Source of the DNA: Comamonadaceae bacterium
GTDB taxonomy: Bacteria; Pseudomonadota; Gammaproteobacteria; Burkholderiales; Burkholderiaceae_C
Direction of reading: 5' to 3'
DNA: 64,000 nucleotides
Assembly: GCA_947451385.1 (NCBI GenBank)
Contig: CANFYZ010000006.1
Location: forward strand, 1-64,000
In this document: positions 50,081-59,205 of the stretch, one piece after another
Layout: the number at the start of each line of letters is the position of its first letter
How positions within the stretch are numbered: position 1 is the first letter of the stretch
The notes under the pieces: model-generated
What the model saw: the letters and a program-made list of their open reading frames with translations, nothing else
What the model was told of the DNA's origin: nothing
Database searches by the model: none
Program-made: the position numbers and the translations under genes

Positions 50081-51067
50081 TCACCCCAACACGTTGGCCA
50101 GCGTCAGCAAAGCCACAAACACCAGCCACATCACCACCGTGCGCCAGACCAGGCCAACCACCTGCGCAAAGTGACCCAACTCGGGCACGCGGCCAGGGGT
50201 GCTGCCGCTGCCAGCCAGGTCATCGGCCGCGTCCAACTCCGCGTCCAGCGCGCTGGCGGGTTTGAGGGCGGCACCGCCGAGCTGAATGTGGATGGCGCCC
50301 GCCGTGGCCGCCAAGATCACACCGTTGTTGTCGTTGGGGAATTTTTGCGCATGGTGGCGCCAACCGTCCATCGCGTCTTCAAAACTACCGACAATCGCAA
50401 ACCCCAGCGCCGTAGCGCGCGCCGGCAGCCAGTCGGCCCATTGCCAGGCCTGCGCCGTGACTTGCGTGAGCGACTCGCTGAACAGCTGGCCATCGGTTCG
50501 GGGGGCACGGCTGTCTGCCCAAAAACGCGAAGTGAACTCGGCCACGCGGTAAACCACCGCCCCCACGGGCCCGAGTCCCACCACGGACAGCAAGGCATAC
50601 CAAAAGAACACGCCAAACACATGGCGGTGCGCATCGATCACAGAATGCTCAATCACATGCCGAACAATCTCGCTCCGCGGCAAGGCGCTGGCGTCCACTT
50701 GCTGCCATTGGGCGAGCAGTTCACGCGCCAAGGTTTCGTTGCCTTCTTCTAAGGCATCGCGAATGTCAGTGAAATGGTGGCTGAATTGTCTGAAACCCAA
50801 GGTGGCGTAAAGCAGCGCCACATTCCAGGCCACGGCAAAGACCCAACCCAGTGTCAATGCCAAAAGCCAATGCACGGCCAACACCAGCAGCGCCGGCACC
50901 CCCACGGTGATGGACCAAGCCAACCAAGCCTGGGGGGCTTGCCCGGCGTCCACATAACGCGGCACCCAAGACGCCCATTGCCGCAGGCTGTCGTGCAAAA
51001 AGTGCCGACCCGACATCGGGCGCACTTGCTCAATCACCAAGGCCAAGAAGATGGAAAAAAAGCTCAT
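50081..51067 (-). CDS. CobD/CbiB family membrane protein
   Basis: 'RHVIEHSVIDAHRHVFGVFFWYALL..GPVGAVVYRVAEFTSRFW'. Confidence 0.85.
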   Translation of the reverse strand: MSFFSIFLALVIEQVRPMSGRHFLHDSLRQWASWVPRYVDAGQAPQAWLAWSITVGVPALLVLAVHWLLALTLGWVFAVAWNVALLYATLGFRQFSHHFTDIRDALEEGNETLARELLAQWQQVDASALPRSEIVRHVIEHSVIDAHRHVFGVFFWYALLSVVGLGPVGAVVYRVAEFTSRFWADSRAPRTDGQLFSESLTQVTAQAWQWADWLPARATALGFAIVGSFEDAMDGWRHHAQKFPNDNNGVILAATAGAIHIQLGGAALKPASALDAELDAADDLAGSGSTPGRVPELGHFAQVVGLVWRTVVMWLVFVALLTLANVLG

Positions 51068-51107
51068 GCGCGCATCATAAAGCGCACGGCCCCAGGCCGG
51101 CCGGCAC

Positions 51108-51836
51108 TCAGGCCGCTAAAAATCGGTAAAAGTTGCGCAGCATGCCGGCCGTGGCGCCCCAGATAAAGCGCTCCACGACTTCAGCCTGTCCTTGGCTTGA
51201 AAGTCGGGGTTCTGCGTAGGGCATCGAGAACCATTGCCGCGTCATCCCATTGGCCTCAAAGTGGTGCCGACGGTGGTTCGCGGGGTTCATTAAAAAAACC
51301 AGCGGCACCTCAAACACATCGGCCACTTCGTCGGCGCTGGGGTTCAACTCCAGCTCAGGGGACACCAGTGCCACCACGGGCGTCACGTGGTAGGCCGTGC
51401 CGGTCAGGTACACGGGTAATTCGCCCAACACCTGCACATGGCGGGGGTGCAAGCCCACTTCTTCGTTCGCCTCGCGCAGCGCCGCGGCTTGCAGATGGGC
51501 GTCTTGTGGGTCCAATTTGCCGCCCGGAAAAGCCACTTGGCCTGAATGCGTCTTCATGTGGGCCGCCCGTTGGGTGAGCAGCAGGTGGGGGGTTTGACGG
51601 TCCGGGCCGCGCATCACCAGGGCGATCAACACGGCCGCCTGCTGCGGCTTTCGTTCAGAAAAGATGGGCTCGCGGACCACCTCGGGCGTCCAAATGGGCG
51701 GGTTGTCAAACCGTGCCTGCAAAACTTGCGGCGTCAGTTGCGCCGGCGCAATGGCGGGCAAATGGTCATCAACTCCCACCACAGGCACCAGGCGAGGGTC
51801 AAAGTGGGGGAGCTTGGACAACGGGACGTGCGACAT
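51108..51836 (-). CDS. NUDIX hydrolase (CoA pyrophosphatase type)
   Basis: Nudix box 'GGKLDPQDAHLQAAALREANEEVGL'; start set at 51836. Confidence 0.93.
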   Translation of the reverse strand: MSHVPLSKLPHFDPRLVPVVGVDDHLPAIAPAQLTPQVLQARFDNPPIWTPEVVREPIFSERKPQQAAVLIALVMRGPDRQTPHLLLTQRAAHMKTHSGQVAFPGGKLDPQDAHLQAAALREANEEVGLHPRHVQVLGELPVYLTGTAYHVTPVVALVSPELELNPSADEVADVFEVPLVFLMNPANHRRHHFEANGMTRQWFSMPYAEPRLSSQGQAEVVERFIWGATAGMLRNFYRFLAA

Positions 51837-51894
51837 AGCCACCGACGATAGCAGGACCGAGGCCGGCCGGTGCGGGGGGAGCGTCACCCCGGGG

Positions 51895-52722
51895 TCAGGG
51901 CTTTTGGGCTTGAGGGCATTGAATTTGAATGCGCTCATGCGCGGTGCCGTTGTGCCCCAAGCGCAGCGCCGTCAGGCAGCCACCCCACACGCAGCCGGTG
52001 TCCAAACCGATCACGTCGGTGCGGCCCAACCAGCCCAAGGTGGACCAATGCCCAAAGGCCACCGTGTCTTGCGCCGTGCGCCGACCCGGGACATCAAACC
52101 AAGGCATGAAGCCCTCGGGCGCAGCGCCCGCACCCTCTTTGCTGTCGAATTCCATCACCCCTTGCGCAGAACAAAAGCGCAAACGCGTCAAGGCGTTGAC
52201 CACCACCCGGAGGCGCTCCGCGCCTTGCAGATCATCGCGCCAATGGTCGGGGGTGTTGCCATACATGGCATGCAAAAACGCACCGCATTGCGGGCTGCGC
52301 AACACGCCCCTCACTTCTTCGGCCAGGGCCAGGGTTTGCTCGGCGCTCCAGCTCGGCAGCACGCCCGCATGCACCATCAAAATGCCATGGGCCGACAGCG
52401 CCAAAGGTTGTTGGCGCAGCCAATCGAGCAGGGCCGGGGCGTCAGGGGCTGCAATCACCTGAGCCAAGGTGTCGCGTTGGCCGGCCGGGCGCACGCCATG
52501 CGCGACGGCCAGCAAATGCAAATCGTGGTTGCCCAGCACGCAATGGGCGCTGTGGCCCAACGACATCAAGCGGCGCAAGGTGCCCACAGAATCCGGCCCC
52601 CGATTCACCAGATCACCCAGAACATACAGGGTGTCACGGCTGGCTGAAAAATCAATTTCAGCCAACAGTTGGCCGAACGAGGCGTTGCAGCCTTGGATAT
52701 CGCCCACCAAATAAAACGCCAC
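51895..52722 (-). CDS. apaH: Symmetrical bis(5'-nucleosyl)-tetraphosphatase
   Basis: 'YLVGDIQGCNASFGQLLAEIDFSASRDTLYVLGDLVNRGPDSVGTLR', 'LGNHDLHLLAVAHG'. Confidence 0.96.
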   Translation of the reverse strand: MAFYLVGDIQGCNASFGQLLAEIDFSASRDTLYVLGDLVNRGPDSVGTLRRLMSLGHSAHCVLGNHDLHLLAVAHGVRPAGQRDTLAQVIAAPDAPALLDWLRQQPLALSAHGILMVHAGVLPSWSAEQTLALAEEVRGVLRSPQCGAFLHAMYGNTPDHWRDDLQGAERLRVVVNALTRLRFCSAQGVMEFDSKEGAGAAPEGFMPWFDVPGRRTAQDTVAFGHWSTLGWLGRTDVIGLDTGCVWGGCLTALRLGHNGTAHERIQIQCPQAQKP

Positions 52723-52797
52723 GGACCGGCTCCCAAAAAAGGTTTAGGGCTGAATTGTCCTCCACCAGCCCATTGGCCTCGCGGCACAATAGGGCCT

Positions 52798-54087
52798 ATG
52801 GATTTTTTGCTGATTGCATTTCTGACCCTGCTCAATGGCGTCTTTGCCATGTCCGAGCTGGCGCTGGCCGCCAGTCGCAAAGCCCGTTTGGCGGCGATGG
52901 AAGAGGCGGGTGACAAAGGCGCCGCCGCCGCTTTGTTGTTGCTGGAAAAACCCACGCAGTTCTTGTCCACCGTGCAAGTGGGCATCACCTCCATCGGCGT
53001 GCTGAACGGCATTGTGGGTGAAGCCGCTTTCAGCAGCAGCGTGGCCAGTGCCTTGGAGGCTTGGGGCATGGCCCCGGCCGGGGCGGCCATCGCGGCCACC
53101 GCCCTGGTGGTGACTGCCATTACCTTCACCACCATTATTTTCGGCGAGTTGGTGCCTAAGCGCATTGGCCAGTTGCACCCGGAGGCCACGGCCCGTTTGG
53201 TGGCGCGGCCCATGACCTGGTTGGCCAGAGCCGCCAGGCCGTTTGTCAGCTTGTTGTCGCTCACCACGCAAAATGTGCTCAAACTCATGCGCATTGACAC
53301 CACGGGCAACCGCGCCGTAACCGAAGAAGAAATCACCGCCAGCCTCGAAGAAGGGGTGGATGCCGGACTGATTGAAGAACACGAGCACCAAATGGTTCGC
53401 AATGTGTTTCATTTGGACGACCGCTTGCTGGCCTCGTTGATGATTCCCCGCTCGGACATTCGATGGCTCGACGTCAGCCTGACCCCCGCCGAGTCTTTGC
53501 AAATCGCCAGTGGTCAAAACGGCGGGGTGGGGCACTCGTGGTATCCGGTGTGCCGCGGCGGCCTCGACCATGTGGTGGGTCTGATCAGTGTGGCCAAGCT
53601 CTTGAGTTTGCCTTTGGAAAGCACCGACACCTTGGAGCCCCATATTCATCCCGCCACTTTTGTCCCTGAAACCCTCAGTGGCATGGAATTGCTTGAGCAA
53701 CTGCGTGATCGGTCTGGCCGCATGGTGTTGGTGGTGGACGAATATGGCGTGGTGCAAGGACTGCTCACGCCGCGTGACTTGCTCGAAGCCATTACCGGTG
53801 AGCTGCAACCGCTGGCGCAGGTGGACGCTTGGGCGACTGAGCAACCTGATGGTTCTTGGTTATTGGATGGTTTGATGCCCATCAATGAACTTAAATCTAG
53901 GCTGGACATCAAACAACTGCCGGGCGAAGAGCGCGGGATTTACAACACGCTGGCCGGACTCATATTGGCGCAATTAGGGCATTTACCGCATATTCAAGAG
54001 CGTATTCGTTGTGATGAATGGTTATTTACCGTGACGCAAATGGAGGGTCGCCGGATTGATAAAGTGAATGCCCACCGAGCACATTAA
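52798..54087 (+). CDS. Hemolysin family protein (CNNM + CBS + CorC-HlyC domains)
   Basis: N-terminal DUF21-like TMs, CBS pair, 'LVVDEYGVVQGLLTPRDLLEAITGEL'; ATG at 52798. Confidence 0.93.
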   Translation: MDFLLIAFLTLLNGVFAMSELALAASRKARLAAMEEAGDKGAAAALLLLEKPTQFLSTVQVGITSIGVLNGIVGEAAFSSSVASALEAWGMAPAGAAIAATALVVTAITFTTIIFGELVPKRIGQLHPEATARLVARPMTWLARAARPFVSLLSLTTQNVLKLMRIDTTGNRAVTEEEITASLEEGVDAGLIEEHEHQMVRNVFHLDDRLLASLMIPRSDIRWLDVSLTPAESLQIASGQNGGVGHSWYPVCRGGLDHVVGLISVAKLLSLPLESTDTLEPHIHPATFVPETLSGMELLEQLRDRSGRMVLVVDEYGVVQGLLTPRDLLEAITGELQPLAQVDAWATEQPDGSWLLDGLMPINELKSRLDIKQLPGEERGIYNTLAGLILAQLGHLPHIQERIRCDEWLFTVTQMEGRRIDKVNAHRAH

Positions 54088-54133
54088 TATGATTCTGCCG
54101 AAAGTTATATTTTTCGAAAAAACGGTTACTCGG

Positions 54134-54163
54134 TTGATAATTGATTCTCAATGGGTGTATTAT
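54134..54163 (+). promoter_or_regulatory. Sigma70-like promoter of the H-NS-like gene
   Basis: TTGATA - 18 bp - TATTAT in an AT-rich intergenic region. Confidence 0.6.
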
Positions 54164-54197
54164 CCGGGGCTTAATCATTTTTTTACGAAGCTAAATC

Positions 54198-54500
54198 ATG
54201 ACCACTTCCTACAAAGACCTGCTGCAACAACGCGAAGCCTTGGAAAAAGCCATTGCCGACGCCCGTCACCGTGAAGTCGCTGACGCCGTTCGTCAAACAC
54301 GTGAATTGGTCGCTGAATATGGTTTGACTGTGCAAGACGTATTTCCATCGGGTCGCTCGGCCAAAGCCGCCGGTTCTAAAGCCAGCGCCAAAGTCGCGCC
54401 TAAATACCGCGATCCCGCCACGGGTCAAACTTGGACCGGCCGCGGTAAAGCGCCTAAATGGATTGAAGGCAAAGACCGCGCTGCATTTACCATCGCTTGA
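54198..54500 (+). CDS. H-NS histone family protein
   Basis: Coiled N-terminus and C-terminal 'PKYRDPATGQTWTGRGKAPKWIEGKDRAAF'. Confidence 0.95.
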   Translation: MTTSYKDLLQQREALEKAIADARHREVADAVRQTRELVAEYGLTVQDVFPSGRSAKAAGSKASAKVAPKYRDPATGQTWTGRGKAPKWIEGKDRAAFTIA

Positions 54501-54545
54501 TGGTTGCCTGCCGTTTCTGACGGCTTGAATTCAAACCACCTTTTG

Positions 54546-54579
54546 AACCCCTGCCGGCCTCGCCTGTGCAGGGGTTTTT
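54546..54579 (+). terminator. Rho-independent terminator after the H-NS-like gene
   Basis: AACCCCTGC ... GCAGGGGTTTTT. Confidence 0.88.
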
Positions 54580-54637
54580 CGTTGGTGACGGTTTGTCTTC
54601 GAATGAGGTAAAATGGATTCAGAGAGACACCGATTTC

Positions 54638-55213
54638 ATGCCAGAACTCCAAGCCGTCGCGCCCAATTTATCCAGCCCTGCTGAAACAGAGGCGCCTGAG
54701 TCTGCACTCACAGGCAAATGGTTTTTGGCCTATACCAAACCGCGTTTTGAAAGCGTGGCGCAAGTCAACCTGCAGCAGCAAGGTTTTGACGTGTACTTGC
54801 CCATGTACAAAAAATTCAAAAAATCCGAGACCGGCTCCATCAGCGTGTTTGAGCCGATGTTTCCGCGTTACATTTTTTTCCGGCCCTCCCGGCCAACCCA
54901 AAGCATTGCCACCGTGCGCTCAACCAAGGGCGTCAACAACTTGGTGCGCTTTGGTTTTGAACCCGCTGCGCTGCCTGAAGATACGTTGCAAATGATTCGT
55001 CAAATCGAGCAAACCCGCAACCAAGTCAGTGTGCAAGACGCGAGCCCTTTTAAAGCTGGGCAAAGTGTGCGTTTGAAACACACCGCCTTGAACAACCTGC
55101 AGGGTTTGGTGCAAAGTGTCGGCAGCAAACGCATCGAGGTACTTTTGGAAATCATGGGACGTCCCACAGTGGTTCAGGTCGAGCATCACCAACTTGAGGT
55201 GGATGAAGTTTGA
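54638..55213 (+). CDS. RfaH-like NusG-family transcription antiterminator
   Basis: 'KWFLAYTKPRFESVAQVNLQQQGFDVYLPMYKKFKKSETGSISVFEPMFPRYIFFRP' specialised NusG paralogue N-domain. Confidence 0.88.
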   Translation: MPELQAVAPNLSSPAETEAPESALTGKWFLAYTKPRFESVAQVNLQQQGFDVYLPMYKKFKKSETGSISVFEPMFPRYIFFRPSRPTQSIATVRSTKGVNNLVRFGFEPAALPEDTLQMIRQIEQTRNQVSVQDASPFKAGQSVRLKHTALNNLQGLVQSVGSKRIEVLLEIMGRPTVVQVEHHQLEVDEV

Positions 55214-55932
55214 AAAGTTCAGACAAGCCGACCGTCCTGCCCCAGCACATTGCCATCATCATGGACGGCAATCGGCGCTGGGCCAAAAAGCGCTTCATGC
55301 CTACCGCCTTGGGCCATGCGGCGGGAGCCAAGCGCGTGAAAGAAATAGTCAAAGCCTGCACCGAACTGGGCATCCCCTATCTCAGCGTGTTTGCCTTCAG
55401 CACTGAAAATTGGAAGCGCCCTGCCGACGAAGTGACTGGCCTGATGGGCCTGTTCATGACCTATTTGCAAAATGAAATCGACAACATGAACGCCAACGGC
55501 GTGCGCCTAAAAATTGTGGGCGACATACGTCGGTTCGATGACAAATTGCAATCGCTGATTGCCTCGGCGCAATCAGAAACTGCCAACAACACCAAAATCA
55601 CCCTGACCGTGGCCGCCAATTACGGTGGCCGCTGGGACATGCTGCAAGCCGCACAGGCCTGGCAGCAAGCCAACCCCGGTCAAGATTTGCGTCAGCTGTC
55701 TGAAGAAGCCCTGGCGCCCTACCTGAGCAATGCCTTTGCTCCCGAAGTGGACTTGCTGATCCGCACCGGTGGCGAGTCCCGTATCAGCAACTTTATGCTC
55801 TGGCAATCGGCCTACGCTGAGTTGTTTTTTACCAACGATTTGTGGCCCGAGTTCGGTCAGGCCCGTCTGGAAGAAGCCATTGCCTGGTTTGGCCAACGCG
55901 ACCGGCGTTTCGGTTCCTCGGCGCCACTCTGA
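55210..55932 (+). CDS. uppS: Undecaprenyl diphosphate synthase (cis-prenyltransferase)
   Basis: 'HIAIIMDGNRRWAKKRF', 'FAFSTENWKRP', 'LLIRTGGESRISNFMLWQSAYAELFFTNDLWPEF'; TTG start overlaps the upstream stop (TTGA). Confidence 0.95.
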   Translation: MKSSDKPTVLPQHIAIIMDGNRRWAKKRFMPTALGHAAGAKRVKEIVKACTELGIPYLSVFAFSTENWKRPADEVTGLMGLFMTYLQNEIDNMNANGVRLKIVGDIRRFDDKLQSLIASAQSETANNTKITLTVAANYGGRWDMLQAAQAWQQANPGQDLRQLSEEALAPYLSNAFAPEVDLLIRTGGESRISNFMLWQSAYAELFFTNDLWPEFGQARLEEAIAWFGQRDRRFGSSAPL

Positions 55933-55969
55933 GTCTGCCGGCCTCTGTTTTCACAGAAGTGAATTGGTT

Positions 55970-56356
55970 TTAACCCAAGGCCCAGAGCCTGGGGCCAAAA
56001 ACTACCACGCCCACCACGAGCGCCGCCAGGCTGCAAATCAGCACCCCGGCAGCGGCCACGTCTTTCGCGTCGCGTGCCAGCTCGTGCCATTCGGGTTGAA
56101 CCAAGTCCACGGACAACTCCAGTGCGGTGTTCAGCGCTTCGGCGCCCATCACCGCCCCAATGGCCAGAATGACGGCCAGCCATTCGTGGGCGTTGATTTG
56201 TAACCAGCTCCCCAAAATCATCACCAAGCAGCTCGCCAGCAGATGAATGCGGGCATTGGGCTGGCGCAACAGCACAGTCAAGCCGCGCAAGGCGTGGCCA
56301 AAAGAAGCCCTACGCGAGATGGAGCGGGCAGCAGAGTTTGGAGGGATCGGCGGCAT
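55970..56356 (-). CDS. Diacylglycerol kinase family (DgkA-like, lipid/undecaprenol kinase fold)
   Basis: 'FGHALRGLTVLLRQPNARIHLLASCLVMILGSWLQINAHEWLAVILAIGAVMGAEALNTALELSVDLV'; start at 56356. Confidence 0.92.
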   Translation of the reverse strand: MPPIPPNSAARSISRRASFGHALRGLTVLLRQPNARIHLLASCLVMILGSWLQINAHEWLAVILAIGAVMGAEALNTALELSVDLVQPEWHELARDAKDVAAAGVLICSLAALVVGVVVFGPRLWALG

Positions 56357-56511
56357 CAAATCATTATGGTTGCAATTGGGTGGGCACAGCTGTTTAAGTA
56401 CCAGGTGTTGTAGCGCCATTTGTCGAGAATTATGACAACTTTGTTAGGAAAATAAGGAGGTCCACAAGTTAGAATATAGGGCTTTAGAAACATGGCTGGC
56501 CATGATTTTCT

Positions 56512-56524
56512 CGCGGTAGCCTGC
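56512..56524 (+). promoter_or_regulatory. ops-like element in the leader of the polysaccharide export operon
   Basis: CGCGGTAGCCTGC, 11/13 identical to E. coli ops GGCGGTAGCGTGC, intact GCGGTAGC core; RfaH-like gene 1.3 kb upstream. Confidence 0.7.
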
Positions 56525-56574
56525 ACGACACTTTAGTCGATTGGGTGGAAACCCTTCATTGCTCCGACCATTCC

Positions 56575-58899
56575 ATGCAAATCAAATCTTCCCCCGGTCT
56601 AATTCTGTCCATCAACACGTTGTTGCTGTCTTGCTTTGCAATTTTCAGCTCCCACGCACAAGCGCAGTTTCCTGTGGCATGGCCCATGGCGGGGGCCGCG
56701 GCGGCAGCGGGCCCTGCGGCACCGGCGGGTTTGGCATTGCCTGCAGGCGTTATCGCACCCGTCATGACTCAGCGTCCTGAAGGTGTCGCGGTGATCGATA
56801 CCCCGCGCACCCCCGCCCTGCGCCCAGTGAAATCGCCAACCCCCAGCCAGTTCCAGCGTTTTGTGCAAGACGCCACTGGCAAGCTCTTGCCCCATTACGG
56901 TGCTGAGTTGTTCGAAAATCCACAGGCTTACACCGCCGACAACGCCGCCGCCGCCCCGGCCGATTACACCTTGGGCGCGGGTGACGAGGTGCGCGTGCAA
57001 ATTTGGGGTTCGATCGACTACACCGGTACGCACACGCTCGATCGCAACGGCCAAATCAGCCTGCCCAAAATCGGCACCATCGCTTTGGCCGGTACACAGG
57101 TCAAAGATTTGGAGTCCACCTTGCGCAAGCAGGTGGCCACGGTGTTCAACAACTTCAGTCTGAACGCCAACTTGGGCCGACTGCGCGGCATCACGGTGTA
57201 TGTGGTGGGCCAAGCCCAGCAACCAGGCACTTACAACCTGAGCAGCTTGAGCACCCTGGTCAATGCCTTGTTTGCCAGCGGCGGCCCCACCGTCAACGGC
57301 AGCATGCGTCAAATTCAAATCAAGCGCGCAGGCAAAACCGTTACCACCTTTGACCTTTACGAATTCATTTCTAAGGGCGACAAAACCAAAGACGTGTCTC
57401 TGCAAGCCGGCGACGTCATCACCATCCCCCCTGCAGGCCCCCGCGTGGCCGTGACTGGCGCTTGGGACCATGCGGCCATTTATGAACTCGCGCCCTTGGC
57501 CAGCCCGTCCCGTCTGCAAGACATTTTGGCTCTGGGCGGCGGCCTGCCCAGTTTGGCCAGCACGCAACGGGCTTTGATTGAGCGCATCAGCCCGCAAGAA
57601 GCCACGCCCCGCAGTGTGCAAGACCTGGTCCTCAATGCCCAAGGCTTGAGTCAAGCGCTTAAGGACGGCGATGTGGTGACGCTGCTCCCCATCAGCCCCG
57701 CTTTTGCCAACGCAGTCACTTTGCAAGGTACGGTGGCCCAGCCCCTTCGTCACCCCTGGAAAGAGGGCGTCCGCGTGCAAGACATCATTCCCGATCGCGA
57801 TGCTTTGATCACCCCCGATTACTACAAACGCAAAAACCAGTTGGTGCAAGTCATTGAGGGTGAAAAAGTCCTGAAAGACACCAAAGACGCTGGACGCGGT
57901 TTGTCTGACCGCGTTAGGTCTTTGGCCGATCAAATCAACTGGGACTACGCAGTTATTGAGCGCATGGATCCTATTCAGTTACGGCAATTGTTCATTCCTT
58001 TCAATTTGGGAAAAGCGGTGGTCAACAAAGACCCCGCCCACAACCTCCAACTGCAACCCGGCGATGTGATCACCATCATGAGCAGCACCGACCTGCGCCT
58101 GCCCGCCGAGCGTCAAACTCGCTTGGTGCGGATTGAGGGTGAAGTTGTGGCTCCTGGTGTCTACCAAGTTCAGGCCGGCGAGACCTTGCCTCAGTTGCTC
58201 AGCCGCATTGGCGGGCTGACTCCGCAAGCTTATTTGTTCGGTGCCGAATTCACCCGGGAAAACGTGCGTCGCCAACAGCAAGAAAATTTAGACAGAGTTG
58301 TGAGCCGCCTGGAGAACCAACTTTCCATTGCTGGTGCCACTCTGGCCGCCAACCTGACAGGCGAACGCGCCGCTCAAGCCAGTACGATTCAGGCGCAACA
58401 GCAAGCCCAAATGCAGGCGCAAATCAGCCGGCTCAAAACACTCAAGAGCAAAGGCCGCGTGGCTTTGGAACTGGAACCTACCTTTGATGCCAATGCGCCC
58501 TTGCCGCCGTTGCCCCTTGAAGACGGTGATGCTTTTTGGGTGCCCACCCTGCCGGCCTTCGTGGCGGCCGCTGGCAGTGTGAACAACGAAAACGCGATGA
58601 TCTACAGGCCCGGCAAAACGGTCGGTGACGTGATCAAAGCAGCTGGCCTTACCGAAGACGCTGAACCCAGCGAAGCCTTTGTGCTGCGGGCCGACGGCTC
58701 CACCGTCTCGCGCCGAACCAGTGGCCTGTTCAGCAGTTTTGATGGCATCAAGATCATGCCCGGCGACACCGTGGTCATCCCGACCAAGGTGGACCGTGAA
58801 ACAAACTACAACTCCATCGTCCGCGGCCTGCGCGACTGGACACAAATTTTCAGCAACTTGGGCATCGGTGCAGCTGCTATCAAGACACTGCGTAATTAA
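56575..58899 (+). CDS. Outer-membrane polysaccharide export protein with SLBB repeats (Wza/OtnA-like OPX)
   Basis: 'DYTLGAGDEVRVQIWGSIDYTGTHTLDRNGQISLPKIGTIALAG' and several SLBB modules; start chosen at 56575. Confidence 0.92.
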   Translation: MQIKSSPGLILSINTLLLSCFAIFSSHAQAQFPVAWPMAGAAAAAGPAAPAGLALPAGVIAPVMTQRPEGVAVIDTPRTPALRPVKSPTPSQFQRFVQDATGKLLPHYGAELFENPQAYTADNAAAAPADYTLGAGDEVRVQIWGSIDYTGTHTLDRNGQISLPKIGTIALAGTQVKDLESTLRKQVATVFNNFSLNANLGRLRGITVYVVGQAQQPGTYNLSSLSTLVNALFASGGPTVNGSMRQIQIKRAGKTVTTFDLYEFISKGDKTKDVSLQAGDVITIPPAGPRVAVTGAWDHAAIYELAPLASPSRLQDILALGGGLPSLASTQRALIERISPQEATPRSVQDLVLNAQGLSQALKDGDVVTLLPISPAFANAVTLQGTVAQPLRHPWKEGVRVQDIIPDRDALITPDYYKRKNQLVQVIEGEKVLKDTKDAGRGLSDRVRSLADQINWDYAVIERMDPIQLRQLFIPFNLGKAVVNKDPAHNLQLQPGDVITIMSSTDLRLPAERQTRLVRIEGEVVAPGVYQVQAGETLPQLLSRIGGLTPQAYLFGAEFTRENVRRQQQENLDRVVSRLENQLSIAGATLAANLTGERAAQASTIQAQQQAQMQAQISRLKTLKSKGRVALELEPTFDANAPLPPLPLEDGDAFWVPTLPAFVAAAGSVNNENAMIYRPGKTVGDVIKAAGLTEDAEPSEAFVLRADGSTVSRRTSGLFSSFDGIKIMPGDTVVIPTKVDRETNYNSIVRGLRDWTQIFSNLGIGAAAIKTLRN

Positions 58900-58905
58900 C
58901 TCGCC

Positions 58906-59205
58906 ATGCGCCTCACCCCCGCCCAAATCGATACCATCAAAAGCACAGCGCAAGCTGTTTTGGGGGAGGGTGCTCAGGTCACTTTGTTTGGCTCGCGGGT
59001 GGATGACCTGCAAAAAGGCGGCGACGTGGATTTGATGGTCGAGGTTGACCATGTGGTGACCGACCCAGCCCTCATGGCCGCCCGCGTGGCCAGCCAAGTC
59101 TCCCGTGCCATGCATGGGCGCAAGGTGGATGTTTTGCTCAAAGCGCCCAATTTGATGCAGCAACCCATTCACCGCATTGCCGAGCAAGAAGGTGTGCGGC
59201 TGTGA
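58906..59205 (+). CDS. Minimal nucleotidyltransferase (MNT, MntA-like antitoxin candidate)
   Basis: 'LFGSRVDDLQKGGDVDLMVEVD': GS-x9-DxD Pol-beta-type signature, 99 aa. Confidence 0.88.
   Translation: MRLTPAQIDTIKSTAQAVLGEGAQVTLFGSRVDDLQKGGDVDLMVEVDHVVTDPALMAARVASQVSRAMHGRKVDVLLKAPNLMQQPIHRIAEQEGVRL

Noticed and set aside
54134-54152. Fur-like motif TTGATAATTGATTCTCAA before the H-NS-like gene
   Set aside because: Spacing is 7-2-7 rather than 7-1-7 and it overlaps the -35 region of an AT-rich promoter; likely coincidence.
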